This document shows positions 23,240-31,049 of a stretch of 64,000 nt of DNA, one piece after another. This DNA comes from Streptomyces sp. NRRL S-37 (GTDB taxonomy: Bacteria > Actinomycetota > Actinomycetes > Streptomycetales > Streptomycetaceae). The stretch's first letter is position 1. The number at the start of each line of letters is the position of its first letter. The notes under the pieces were generated by a model. That model was not told the origin of the DNA and did no database searches. It saw only the letters and a program-made list of their open reading frames with translations. Position numbers and translations under genes: made by a program. Location: NCBI RefSeq assembly GCF_000721605.1, contig NZ_JOIZ01000016.1, forward strand, positions 62,001 to 126,000, in the 5' to 3' direction.

Positions 23240-24127
23240 GTGACCACCGACACCGTGACCGACGTCTTCGAGGAACACCGCCCCGTCCTCCTGGGAGTCG
23301 CCTACCGCATGCTGGGCCGGGTGGCCGACGCGGAGGACGTGGTGCAGGACGCGTGGCTGCGCTGGTCGGGCGGTGACCGGGCCGAGGTGCGCGAACCGCG
23401 CGGCTACCTGGTACGCGTCACCACCCGCCTCGCCATCGACCGGCTGCGCCAGATCAAGGCGCACGGCGAGACGTACGTCGGCCCGTGGCTTCCCGAGCCC
23501 TACGTCACCGACTTCGGCGACACCGTCCCGGACGCCGCCGAGCGGGCCGTCCTCGCCGACTCCGTCTCCCTCGCCGTCCTCGTCGTCATGGAGTCCCTGT
23601 CGCCCCTGGAACGCGCGGTGTTCGTGCTCCGGGAGGCGTTCGGCTACCCGTACGCCGACATCGCGGCCATGCTCGACCGCGGCGAACCGGCCGTACGCCA
23701 ACTCGCCGGCCGCGCCCGCAGACACGTCGAGGAGCGCCGTCCGCGCTACGAGGTCGACCCCGCCGAGCGCCGCGACCTCACCGAACGCTTCCTGGCCGCG
23801 GCGGCCGACGGCGACCTGGCGGGCCTGCTGGAACTCCTCGCCCCCGACGCGCGCCTGGTCGGCGACAGCGGCGGCAGGTCGCGCGCCCCGCTGCGGGTCC
23901 TGGAGAGCGCCGACCACGTGGGGCGCTTCCTCCTCGGCGTCGCCCGCAAGGGCGTGCCGGACCTCTCCTTCCGCTTCCTGGAGCTCAACGGCGGACCCGC
24001 GGTGCTCGTCCTGTCCGCCGGCAAGCCCGACTCCGTCGTCCAGCTCGACGTCGCCGACGGGCGCGTCCGGACGGTGTACGTCATCCGCAATCCCGACAAG
24101 CTGCGTCCGCTCGCCGAGGTCCGGTAG
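23240..24127 (+). CDS. ECF41-family RNA polymerase sigma factor (SigJ-like)
   Basis: A 295-aa extracytoplasmic-function sigma factor. Region 2 (YRMLGRVADAEDVVQDAWLRW, about residues 21-41) and region 4 (LSPLERAVFVLREAFGYPYADIAAML) are followed by a C-terminal SnoaL-like extension (about 180-290) with DSGGRSRAP and the NPDKL motif near the end. This extension, in place of a separate anti-sigma factor, defines ECF41, where the DGGGK/NPDKL contacts tune sigma activity in cis. GTG 23240 is the start. The divergent alpha/beta hydrolase takes the place of the usual carboxymuconolactone decarboxylase or oxidoreductase partner. Confidence 0.92.
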   Translation: MTTDTVTDVFEEHRPVLLGVAYRMLGRVADAEDVVQDAWLRWSGGDRAEVREPRGYLVRVTTRLAIDRLRQIKAHGETYVGPWLPEPYVTDFGDTVPDAAERAVLADSVSLAVLVVMESLSPLERAVFVLREAFGYPYADIAAMLDRGEPAVRQLAGRARRHVEERRPRYEVDPAERRDLTERFLAAAADGDLAGLLELLAPDARLVGDSGGRSRAPLRVLESADHVGRFLLGVARKGVPDLSFRFLELNGGPAVLVLSAGKPDSVVQLDVADGRVRTVYVIRNPDKLRPLAEVR

Positions 24128-24145
24128 GAGCCCCCGCGCCGGAGC

Positions 24146-24161
24146 CCCCGTCGCGACGGGG
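24146..24161 (+). terminator. GC hairpin after the sigma-factor gene
   Basis: CCCCGTCGCGACGGGG is a perfect 16-bp palindrome 19 bp after the sigma-factor stop. No T-run follows, which is common for actinomycete terminators. Confidence 0.5.
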
Positions 24162-24178
24162 CCCGTCGTCGTGCCCGA

Positions 24179-24213
24179 TTGGTATTGACCAAGGGTGAGA
24201 GGCGCCTTATGGT
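24179..24213 (+). promoter_or_regulatory. Promoter and probable GntR/HutC operator of the downstream regulator
   Basis: TTGGT-ATTG-ACCAA (24179-24192) is a perfect inverted repeat of the TGGTNNNNACCA type bound by HutC-subfamily GntR regulators such as DasR. It overlaps a good -35 (TTGACC, 24185-24190), which is followed after 17 bp by TATGGT (24208-24213) as -10. The arrangement predicts repression by a GntR protein, most simply the gene that follows. Confidence 0.65.
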
Positions 24214-24288
24214 CGCAGATAAGTGAAACAACCTTTAATAAACAAGGGCGCTAAAACGCGGCCGGACACGGCGATCGTGGAGGACAGG

Positions 24289-25050
24289 GTGGGGACCACG
24301 CAGCTGGAAACGGTGCCGGAACCGAAGTACTGGCACCTCAGGACCGTGCTCAGTGAGGCGCTGGACTCGGAGTTCTCCGTGGGCGAGGTCCTGCCCAACG
24401 AGCGCGACCTCGCCGCTCGCTTCGGCGTCGCCCGCGCCACGCTCCGGCAGGCCCTGGAACAGCTCGAACTCGAAGGCCGGCTGCAGCGCCGCCGCGGCGT
24501 GGGCACGACGGTCGCCCCGCCGCGCATGGGCGTGTCCGTCGGCACGGCACAGCACGCCTGGCCCGGCGGACCGCACGACGCCTGGCAGACCCTCGACTGC
24601 GCGCCCGAGGTGCCGCCCGCCGCCGTCGCCGAGACGCTGGTGACCGGCCGCGACGAGCCCGTGCACGTCGTGCGGCGCTCCCGTGTCTCCCACGGCCAGC
24701 CCGTCGCCGCCGAACTCCTCTACATCCCGGCGGACTCGGTACCGGACCTGTCCGGCATCGACGCGCCGTCCGGCACCGCACGCGCGCGTGCGGTACTGCG
24801 GGAACTGCAGCGCCTGGAGCTGGAGCGGCAGGAGAACGCGGTGGAGCTCGGCTCCGCCCGCGCCGACGACGCGCGCGAACTGGACCGCCTGCCCGGCGCG
24901 CCCGTCCTCGTCGTCACCACCCGCTTCATCGCCCGAGGCCGCACCGCCGCGCTCTCCGTGGCCACGTACCGCGCGGACACCTGCCGCCTCACCTTCGGCG
25001 ACTCGGGCGGCGTCGAGATCCACCACGGCCCGGAACGCCACGCGTCCTGA
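24289..25050 (+). CDS. GntR-family (HutC/UTRA) transcriptional regulator
   Basis: A 253-aa regulator. The winged HTH lies at the N-terminus (VLPNERDLAARFGVARATLRQ, then LQRRRGVGTTVAPP, about residues 36-80) and a UTRA effector domain fills the rest (VHVVRRSRVSHGQPVAAELLYIP, ARELDRLPGAPVLVV). HutC-type regulators sense sugar phosphates, histidine intermediates or similar small molecules. GTG 24289 is chosen because GGAGG stands 5 nt before it; an earlier in-frame GTG at 24223 would cover the AT-rich leader. The operator upstream suggests autoregulation. No metabolic partner is adjacent, so the regulon is elsewhere. Confidence 0.9.
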   Translation: MGTTQLETVPEPKYWHLRTVLSEALDSEFSVGEVLPNERDLAARFGVARATLRQALEQLELEGRLQRRRGVGTTVAPPRMGVSVGTAQHAWPGGPHDAWQTLDCAPEVPPAAVAETLVTGRDEPVHVVRRSRVSHGQPVAAELLYIPADSVPDLSGIDAPSGTARARAVLRELQRLELERQENAVELGSARADDARELDRLPGAPVLVVTTRFIARGRTAALSVATYRADTCRLTFGDSGGVEIHHGPERHAS

Positions 25051-25479
25051 CCTCCCCGTAACCATCCCGTGGCTGCGGTCAGCCACACCGCCGCAGCCGA
25101 GGGCGGCCACCGCCGCAGCTGCGGGCAGTCGTGCCTCCCCCAGTGCCTTAAGGGCCTGGGAGGTACCCCCAGGGCGGCACGGGTGGGCGCAGCTGCACCC
25201 CTCCAGCGGGGCGAGCGCAGACCCGCCCCCGGCCCAGCAGTCACCGGGGTGTCCATTGAGCGGGGGGTGTCACGCAGCCCGGCGTCAGCGAGGTGCCGTC
25301 GCGCCCACCCTCCCCCACTCTCGGCTTCGCTCGAGCGGGGGGACCCCCATCGCCCTGCGGCACGACTGCCCGCGGAGTGCGGCGGGAGACTGCCCGCGGA
25401 GTGCGGCGGGGACGCGGCGGGAGCCGGGGCGCGGAGTGCGGCGGGAGCCGGGGCGCCGGGCGCCGATACGACGTGCCCG
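25051..25479. repeat. Repeat-rich intergenic region with hairpins and short tandem units
   Basis: No gene is seen in these 430 bp. (1) A hairpin at 25134-25163 (CCTCCC...GGGAGG around a TTAA loop) could terminate the gntR transcript. (2) An inverted pair, GCGGGCAGTCGTGCC at 25121-25135 and its exact complement at 25359-25373, brackets the region. (3) A second hairpin, TCCCCC/GGGGGA, lies at 25311-25343 with CTC...GAG inside it. (4) From about 25364 to 25463, units containing GCGGAGTGCGGCGGG recur three times. Elements like (2) and (3) are familiar between Streptomyces genes and may be dispersed palindromic repeats. Confidence 0.75.
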
Positions 25480-26637
25480 CTACCGGCGGGCCGTCACCGT
25501 GCCCTCCACCGCGAAGAGTTGTTCCTCCACATGGTCGAGAGCCAGGCGCACCGCACCCGTGGCGACCGCCGCCTCACCGAGGTGGGACAGCGTGACCTTC
25601 GGCGGACGCAGGCAGTAGCGGGCCAGTTCGCGGCGCAGCGGCTCCAGGACACCGTCCAGGCCGGCCGCCCAGCCGCCGATCACCACCAGCTCAGGGTCGA
25701 GGGCCAGCACCAGCGCCGCCACGTCGTGGACGAGCCGGCGGATGAACCGGTCCATGGCCGCCAGCGCCCGCTGGTCGCCCTCGCGGGCCTGGGCGAAGAC
25801 CTCGGCGACCGCCTGCTCGTCGAGCGGGTGCAGCGGCTCGTCCGTGGTGGACAGCAAGGTCTCGGGGGTCGCCTCCCGTCCCAGCAGATGCAGCGCGCCG
25901 ATCTCGCCGGCCGCCCCGCCGTACCCCCGGTGCAGCCGCCCGCCGATCAGCGAGCCGGCGCCCGGACTCAGCCCGGCCAGTACGAACACCACGTCGTCGG
26001 TCTCCCGGGCGGCGCCCTTCCAGTGCTCGGCGACGACCGCCGCGTTGGCGTCGTTCTCCACCAGCACCGGACACTTGAAGGACCGGCTCAGCCGCTCGCC
26101 GAGGCCGAGGCCCGTCCAGCCGGGCAGCGCCGTGCCCAGCCGGACCGTACCGTCCGCCTCCACGATCCCCGGCGTACCCACGCCCACGGCCCGCAGCGAG
26201 CCGCGCGGGACACCGGCCCGCCGCAGCAGCTCCGCAACGGCCGTGCCGATCCGCTCCAGCCGCTCGTCGGCGTCGACCGTCTCGTCGACGTCCCGCGCCT
26301 GCGCGCCGATCACCTTGCCGTCCAGATCGGCCAGCAGCGCGGCCACCCGGTGCGCGCCGATCTCCAGGCCGAGCAGATGCCCGGCCTCCGCCCGGAACCG
26401 GAACCGCCGCGCCGGCCGCCCCTGCCGCCGCGCAGCCCCCTCCTCGGCCGCCGTCTCCACGACGAGACCCGCCTCGATGAGCCCCTCCACGACGCCCTCG
26501 ACGGTCGGCCGGGACAGGCCCGTCACCCGGGTCACCTCGGTCAGCGTCGCGCAGTCCGTGGCCCGCAACGCGTGCAGCACCACCGCGGAGTTGATCCTCC
26601 GCAGCAGCGAGGGGTCCCCGCCGGTCAGCCGACCCAC
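25480..26637 (-). CDS. ROK-family transcriptional regulator (NagC/XylR type)
   Basis: A 385-aa protein with an N-terminal winged HTH (LTEVTRVTGLSRPTVEGVVEGL, about residues 32-53) and a C-terminal ROK sugar-kinase-like domain (LGLEIGAHRVAALLADLDG, VGVGTPGIVEADG, VENDANAAVVAEHWKG, RGYGGAAGEIGALHL). The Cys residues of the ROK zinc motif are missing at the usual place, so it is likely a regulator rather than a kinase. It probably senses a sugar. GTG 26637 follows GGGAGG with 7-nt spacing. No transporter or catabolic gene is adjacent. Confidence 0.88.
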   Translation of the reverse strand: MGRLTGGDPSLLRRINSAVVLHALRATDCATLTEVTRVTGLSRPTVEGVVEGLIEAGLVVETAAEEGAARRQGRPARRFRFRAEAGHLLGLEIGAHRVAALLADLDGKVIGAQARDVDETVDADERLERIGTAVAELLRRAGVPRGSLRAVGVGTPGIVEADGTVRLGTALPGWTGLGLGERLSRSFKCPVLVENDANAAVVAEHWKGAARETDDVVFVLAGLSPGAGSLIGGRLHRGYGGAAGEIGALHLLGREATPETLLSTTDEPLHPLDEQAVAEVFAQAREGDQRALAAMDRFIRRLVHDVAALVLALDPELVVIGGWAAGLDGVLEPLRRELARYCLRPPKVTLSHLGEAAVATGAVRLALDHVEEQLFAVEGTVTARR

Positions 26638-26734
26638 CGTCCGTCCTCCCAGCTCGTGCGCGTGTTGGGCGGATCGTACTCGGCACCGCAGGCCCCGGCG
26701 ACCTCCGGGCACGGCCGCCCCCGCGGACGCGGTT

Positions 26735-27397
26735 TCAGCCCGGTGCCACGAAGCCCGACTCGTAGGCCGCGATCACCGCCTGGGTCCGGTCCCGCACCCC
26801 CAGCTTCGCCAGCACGGCGCTCACATGGGACTTCACGGTCTCCGTGCCCACCACCAGCCGCGTGGCGATCTCCGCGTTCGTCAGGCCCCGCGCCATCAGC
26901 CGCAGCACCTCCCCCTCACGGTCGGTCAGCCGCGCCCGCTCCAGCACGTCGCGCGCCGCGCGGTTGCCGTCACCGTCGGCGTATTCGGCCGCGAGCCGGC
27001 GCACCGAGGCGGGGAACAGCAGCGACTCGCCCTCGGCGACCAGCCGCACCGCGTGCACGATCTCCGCCGGCCGTGCCCGCTTCAGCAGGAACCCGTCGGC
27101 GCCCGCGCGCAGCGCCCCGTACACGTACTCGTCGTTCTCGAACGTCGTCACGACGAGGATCTTCGGCGGCGCGTCGACCGTCCGCAGCAGCGCCCGCGTG
27201 GCCTCGATCCCGTCCAGCAGCGGCATGCGCACGTCCATGGCGACCACGTCCGGCCGCAGTCGCCGCACCAGCGGGATCACCGCCGCCCCGTCGGCGGCCT
27301 CCCCGACGACCTCGATGTCCGGCTGCGCCTCCAGCACGGCCCGCAGACCCGCGCGTACGAGGGGTTCGTCGTCGACGAGCAGAACGGTGACCGGCAT
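26735..27397 (-). CDS. NarL/LuxR-family response regulator
   Basis: A 220-aa two-component regulator. The receiver domain has the acidic pair VDDEP (residues 8-12), phospho-acceptor Asp55 in AMDVRMP, and the Thr/Lys switch positions in VVTTFEND and FLLKRA. A LuxR-type HTH ends the protein (LTDREGEVLRLMARGLTNAEIA, TVKSHVSAVLAKLGV). It is 14 bp downstream of its histidine kinase gene and clearly forms a pair with it. The likely target is the divergent ABC exporter operon. Confidence 0.94.
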   Translation of the reverse strand: MPVTVLLVDDEPLVRAGLRAVLEAQPDIEVVGEAADGAAVIPLVRRLRPDVVAMDVRMPLLDGIEATRALLRTVDAPPKILVVTTFENDEYVYGALRAGADGFLLKRARPAEIVHAVRLVAEGESLLFPASVRRLAAEYADGDGNRAARDVLERARLTDREGEVLRLMARGLTNAEIATRLVVGTETVKSHVSAVLAKLGVRDRTQAVIAAYESGFVAPG

Positions 27398-27411
27398 GCG
27401 GCCAGCGTAGA

Positions 27412-28578
27412 TCAGCGCAACGGCAGCTCCACCCGCACCCGCCAGTCGCCCCGGTCGGGACCGGTGTGCGCCCGCCCGCCCAGCAGCGCCGCGCGCTCGC
27501 GTATGCCGCGCAGACCGCTGCCCCGGCCGGGCCCGGGCACCGCCCCGGTGAGCGGATTGCGGACCTCCAGGCCGAGCGAGCCGTCGTCGACCGCGATACG
27601 GACCCGCACGGGGACGGCGCCCGCGTGCCGCAGCACATTGGTCAGGGACTCCTGGAGGATGCGGTACCCCTCGCGGGAGACCGGCCCGGGCACGGTGTCC
27701 AGGGGCCCGGTCACGGCGACGTCGACCTCCGCGCCGGAAGCCCGCGCGGACTCCAGCAGCCGGTCGGCGTCCGTGAGGGCAGGGCGGCCGCCTGCCGGTC
27801 TTCCGGACTCGCGCAGGACGCCGAGGACCCGCTCCAGGTCCTCCAGGGCGGCCCGGCCGGTCTCCTCGATGGCGTCCAGCGCCCGCTCGGTGAAGGCGGG
27901 ATCACCGGCCGCGCGGGCGGCGCCCGCCTGCACGACGGCCACGGTCAGGGCGTGACCGATGGAGTCGTGGAGTTCCCGGGCGATACGGGTGCGCTCCAGG
28001 AGCTGCTCGGTGCGTTCCTCCAGGGCGGCCAGCCGCTCGGCGGGGGAGGGGCCGAGCAGACGGCGGGCCAGCGCCGTGATCAGCCGGCCCGAGCCGACCG
28101 TGGTCGCCGCCAGGACCACCAGCACCGGAGGCAGCAGGAGGACGTGCCACCAACTGTGGCCTTCGAGGAGGAACGGCTCGCCGGAGGCCGTGTCCCCGCC
28201 GAACGCCACCACCAGGTCCACCGCGGCCATGAGCAGGTTCGCGGTGAACACGGAGGTGGCGCAGCCGATCAGCAGCCGCGCCTGAAGCCATACGACGAGC
28301 CTGCCCCGGTCGCCCCAGGAGGCGGACGGCGCGACGACGATGCCGGCGCTGTCGCTGTCGTGCCGCTGACCGGTCAGCAGCAGCCTGGCCTGCAGCCCCT
28401 CCACGGTGCGCATCGCGGGCACCAGCCCGACGGGCAGGAGCACCAGGGCCGCCGCCACCCAGGTCCACCACGCCTCCTCGAGGAACAGCCACATCGACGG
28501 CCACACGATCGCGATGAACAGATGCAGCGACCGTGTGTACGTCACCGCCCGGCCGAACGGGCGCAGCAAGCGGACCAT
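27412..28578 (-). CDS. NarL-type sensor histidine kinase
   Basis: A 388-aa membrane kinase. About four hydrophobic segments lie in the first 190 residues (for example LFIAIVWPSMWLFL and VLLLPPVLVVLAATTVG). The HisKA_3 phosphorylation box is ARELHDSIGHALTVAVVQAG (His about 212). The HATPase domain includes LQESLTNVLRHAG and GRGSGLRGIRERAALLGG. It phosphorylates the NarL-type regulator encoded immediately downstream. ATG 28578 lies 108 bp from the divergent ABC transporter start, an arrangement common for drug or peptide efflux systems. Confidence 0.92.
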   Translation of the reverse strand: MVRLLRPFGRAVTYTRSLHLFIAIVWPSMWLFLEEAWWTWVAAALVLLPVGLVPAMRTVEGLQARLLLTGQRHDSDSAGIVVAPSASWGDRGRLVVWLQARLLIGCATSVFTANLLMAAVDLVVAFGGDTASGEPFLLEGHSWWHVLLLPPVLVVLAATTVGSGRLITALARRLLGPSPAERLAALEERTEQLLERTRIARELHDSIGHALTVAVVQAGAARAAGDPAFTERALDAIEETGRAALEDLERVLGVLRESGRPAGGRPALTDADRLLESARASGAEVDVAVTGPLDTVPGPVSREGYRILQESLTNVLRHAGAVPVRVRIAVDDGSLGLEVRNPLTGAVPGPGRGSGLRGIRERAALLGGRAHTGPDRGDWRVRVELPLR

Positions 28579-28686
28579 TCCGTCATCGTGCCAGCCGCCG
28601 CTGACAGGAGACCTCCCCCGCCCGGGGGAGACGATCTCCACCGGCGGGGGAGGCCCCGACCCCGTACGAGCCGTCACGCTGCTGCC

Positions 28687-29607
28687 ATGACCAGCATCGA
28701 CGTCCAGGACCTCACCAAGGAGTACGGCACCCGGCGAGCCGTCGACCACCTCACCTTCCGCGTCCTGCCCGGCCGCGTCACCGGCTTCCTCGGCCCCAAC
28801 GGCGCCGGCAAGTCCACCACCATGCGCCTGGTGCTCGGCCTCGACCACCCCACGTCCGGCTCCGCCACCATCGGAGGCCGCGCCTACACCACCTTCGAGG
28901 AACCCCTGCGCCAGGTCGGAGCCCTGCTCGACGCGCAGGCCGCCCACGGCTCCCGCACCGGCCGCGACCATCTGCGCGTCCTGGCGGCGAGCCACCGCAT
29001 CCCGGACCGCCGGGTCGACGAGGCGCTGGAGGAGACCGGCCTGGGCCCGGTGGCACGCCGTCGGGTGCGGACCTACTCCCTGGGGATGCGCCAGCGGCTG
29101 GGCATCGCCGCCGCGCTGCTCGGCGACCCGGAGGTGATCATGCTCGACGAACCCTCCAACGGCCTCGACCCGGAAGGCATCGTGTGGATCCGCACCCTGC
29201 TGCGCCGGCTCGCGGACGAGGGGCGGACCGTCCTGGTCTCCAGCCATCTGATGAACGAGACCGCCTCCTTCGCCGACCACCTCGTCGTCCTCGGACGGGG
29301 CCGGCTCCTCGCCGACACCCCGATGCGGGAGTTCATCGACGCGCGCGTGCGCCCCGCCGTCCGCGTCCGCACCTCCGACCCCACCGCCCTCAAGAGCGTC
29401 CTCGCCGGGCACGGTCACGACGCCGTGGAGCATCCGGACGGCCACTGGACCGTGCCGGACGCGCGCGTGGACGACATCGGACGCCTCGCCTCCGCCGCCG
29501 GGGTGCCGATCCTCGAACTCACCGCGGACGAGGGCACGCTGGAACAGGCCTATCTGGATCTGACCGCCGCCGAGACCGAGTTCGCCGCACAGCCCCAGGA
29601 GGCCTGA
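28687..29607 (+). CDS. ABC transporter ATP-binding protein (exporter type)
   Basis: A 306-aa DrrA-like ATPase. Walker A GFLGPNGAGKSTTMRLVLG (about residues 33-51), signature YSLGMRQRLGIAAALLGDPE and Walker B VIMLDEPSNGLDPEG are intact, with the switch His in LVSSHLMNE. A C-terminal extension of about 90 residues follows the ATPase core. It powers efflux with the permease encoded 3 bp downstream. The divergent NarL two-component genes probably control the pair. Confidence 0.93.
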   Translation: MTSIDVQDLTKEYGTRRAVDHLTFRVLPGRVTGFLGPNGAGKSTTMRLVLGLDHPTSGSATIGGRAYTTFEEPLRQVGALLDAQAAHGSRTGRDHLRVLAASHRIPDRRVDEALEETGLGPVARRRVRTYSLGMRQRLGIAAALLGDPEVIMLDEPSNGLDPEGIVWIRTLLRRLADEGRTVLVSSHLMNETASFADHLVVLGRGRLLADTPMREFIDARVRPAVRVRTSDPTALKSVLAGHGHDAVEHPDGHWTVPDARVDDIGRLASAAGVPILELTADEGTLEQAYLDLTAAETEFAAQPQEA

Positions 29608-29610
29608 CCC

Positions 29611-30336
29611 ATGCAGTTCGCACCCGTGCTCCGCGCCGAGTGGCTGAAGATCCGCACCGTCCGCTCGCTCCCCGGAGCCCTGTTCGCGCTGTTCGCCGCG
29701 ACCACGGCGTTCTCCGCGATCGCCGGGGTCTCCGAGACGTCGGATCCCGAGTTCGACCCGCTGTTCATGGCCCTGTCCGGTGTCGCACCGGGGCAGATCG
29801 CCGCCATCTCCTTCGGCGCCATGGCCGTAGCGGCGGAGTACCACAACGGCGCCCTGCGGCTCTCACTGGCCGCGGTCCCGCGGCGCGGACGCTGGTTCGC
29901 CGCGAAGGCCACGGCGATCGCCGTCCCCACGCTGGCCGTGAGCCTGCTGACCGCCCTGGCCGCTCTCCTCGTGGCCCGGGCGGGGCTCGGTGAGGCGGCG
30001 AGCGGCCTCACCCCGGCCGAGCAGATCAGGGGCGTCGTGGGCTGCGCCGTCTACCTCACGCTGATGGCCCTGTTCGCCGCGGGCCTCGCGACCCTGCTGC
30101 GCAGCGGAGCGGCCACGCTGTCCGTGCTGATCCCCTTCATCCTCGTCGTGTCCTTCGTGATCGGGGACGCGGCCGGCACCGTCGCCGACTTCCTGCCCGA
30201 CCGGGCCGGACAGGTGGTCCTGTACGAGACCCACGACGGAACGCTGGGCCCCTGGCCGGGACTGGCGGTCACCGCGCTGTGGACGGCCGCCGCACTGGCG
30301 GCCGGGGCGTGGAGCCTGCGCCGCCGCGACGCCTGA
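29611..30336 (+). CDS. ABC transporter permease (ABC-2 type)
   Basis: A 241-aa membrane protein with about six hydrophobic segments (for example ALFALFAATTAFSAIAGV, PTLAVSLLTALAALLVARAG, TLSVLIPFILVVSFVIG and AVTALWTAAALAAGAWSL). The N-terminal VLRAEWLKIRTVRS and the AEYHNGALRLSLAAVPRRGRW segment are typical of small ABC-2 permeases. It starts 3 bp after the ATPase gene, so the pair is one exporter. The substrate is unknown; relatives handle antibiotics or peptides. Confidence 0.9.
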   Translation: MQFAPVLRAEWLKIRTVRSLPGALFALFAATTAFSAIAGVSETSDPEFDPLFMALSGVAPGQIAAISFGAMAVAAEYHNGALRLSLAAVPRRGRWFAAKATAIAVPTLAVSLLTALAALLVARAGLGEAASGLTPAEQIRGVVGCAVYLTLMALFAAGLATLLRSGAATLSVLIPFILVVSFVIGDAAGTVADFLPDRAGQVVLYETHDGTLGPWPGLAVTALWTAAALAAGAWSLRRRDA

Positions 30337-30500
30337 CCGGAAGCCGCCGGCGCCCCGCCGCCCGCCCGTGCCGACGGGTTCACCGGACCGGTGGACATCG
30401 CCCGGCACATCGCCCGCATCGACGAGCTGCGCTTCCGCCTCTTCCCGGCGGAGTACGGCCCGCCGGACGTCGGAAACACCCCCGCCCCGGCCACCGGCCG

Positions 30501-31049
30501 TCACCGCCCGGCCGCGGCCTCCCGCAGCCGGGCGAACTCCTCCGCCAGCGTCGCCGGCGTCCAGTGCGCGTTCAGACCGCTGGGATTGGGCAGCACCCAC
30601 ACGCGGGTGTCGCCGATGGTCCGTTCCTGCGGCCCGACCCGGGCTTTCCGGTCGTCGAACGCCGCGCGGTACGCGGTGACCCCGAGCACGGCCAGCCATC
30701 GCGGCCGCAGCCGGGCCACCTTCAGGGCGAGCAGCCGTCCGCCCTCCCGGTACTCCTCGGCGCTCAGCTCGTCGGCCCGCGCGGTCGCCCGCGCCACCAC
30801 GTTCGTGATCCCGAGACCGTACGACAGCAGTTCCCGCTGCTCGGACGGCCGCAGCAGCCGGGGCGTGAAGCCGGAGCGGTGCAGCGCCGGCCAGAAGCGG
30901 TTGCCGGGGCGGGCGAAGTGGTGGCCGGTCGCGGCCGTCGTCAGACCGGGGTTGATGCCGCAGAACAGCACGCGCAGGCCGTCCGCGATCACGTCCGGTA
31001 CGAGACGGTCGCGGGCGGCCTCCAGCTCCTCCCGGGTGAAGCGCGTCAG
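30501..31049 (-). CDS. mug: G/U mismatch-specific DNA glycosylase (Mug/TDG family), CTG start
   Basis: A 182-aa uracil/mismatch glycosylase. The catalytic motif is FCGINPGLTTAATGHHFARP (about residues 23-42), followed by GNRFWPALHRSGFTPRLL and the substrate loop LPNPSGLNAHW. Mug excises uracil or ethenocytosine from mismatched DNA. No ATG, GTG or TTG precedes the conserved helix in frame. A CTG at 31049 overlaps the purB stop (CTGA) with GGAG 8 nt before it, so a CTG start coupled to purB is most likely. The alternative, a GTG about 19 codons in, would cut the first helix. Confidence 0.85.
   Translation of the reverse strand: MTRFTREELEAARDRLVPDVIADGLRVLFCGINPGLTTAATGHHFARPGNRFWPALHRSGFTPRLLRPSEQRELLSYGLGITNVVARATARADELSAEEYREGGRLLALKVARLRPRWLAVLGVTAYRAAFDDRKARVGPQERTIGDTRVWVLPNPSGLNAHWTPATLAEEFARLREAAAGR

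Noticed and set aside
24223..24288. Earlier GTG start for the GntR regulator (adds 22 residues)
   Set aside because: The added segment is AT-rich, has no family similarity and lies just downstream of a good promoter; GTG 24289 has GGAGG at ideal spacing.
30391..30500. Possible gene or gene fragment starting GTG 30391 (VDIARHIARIDELRFRLFPAEYG...)
   Set aside because: The frame stays open only because it runs over the antisense of mug; the unique part is about 35 codons with no recognised domain or ribosome site. It might be a decayed remnant but cannot be supported.
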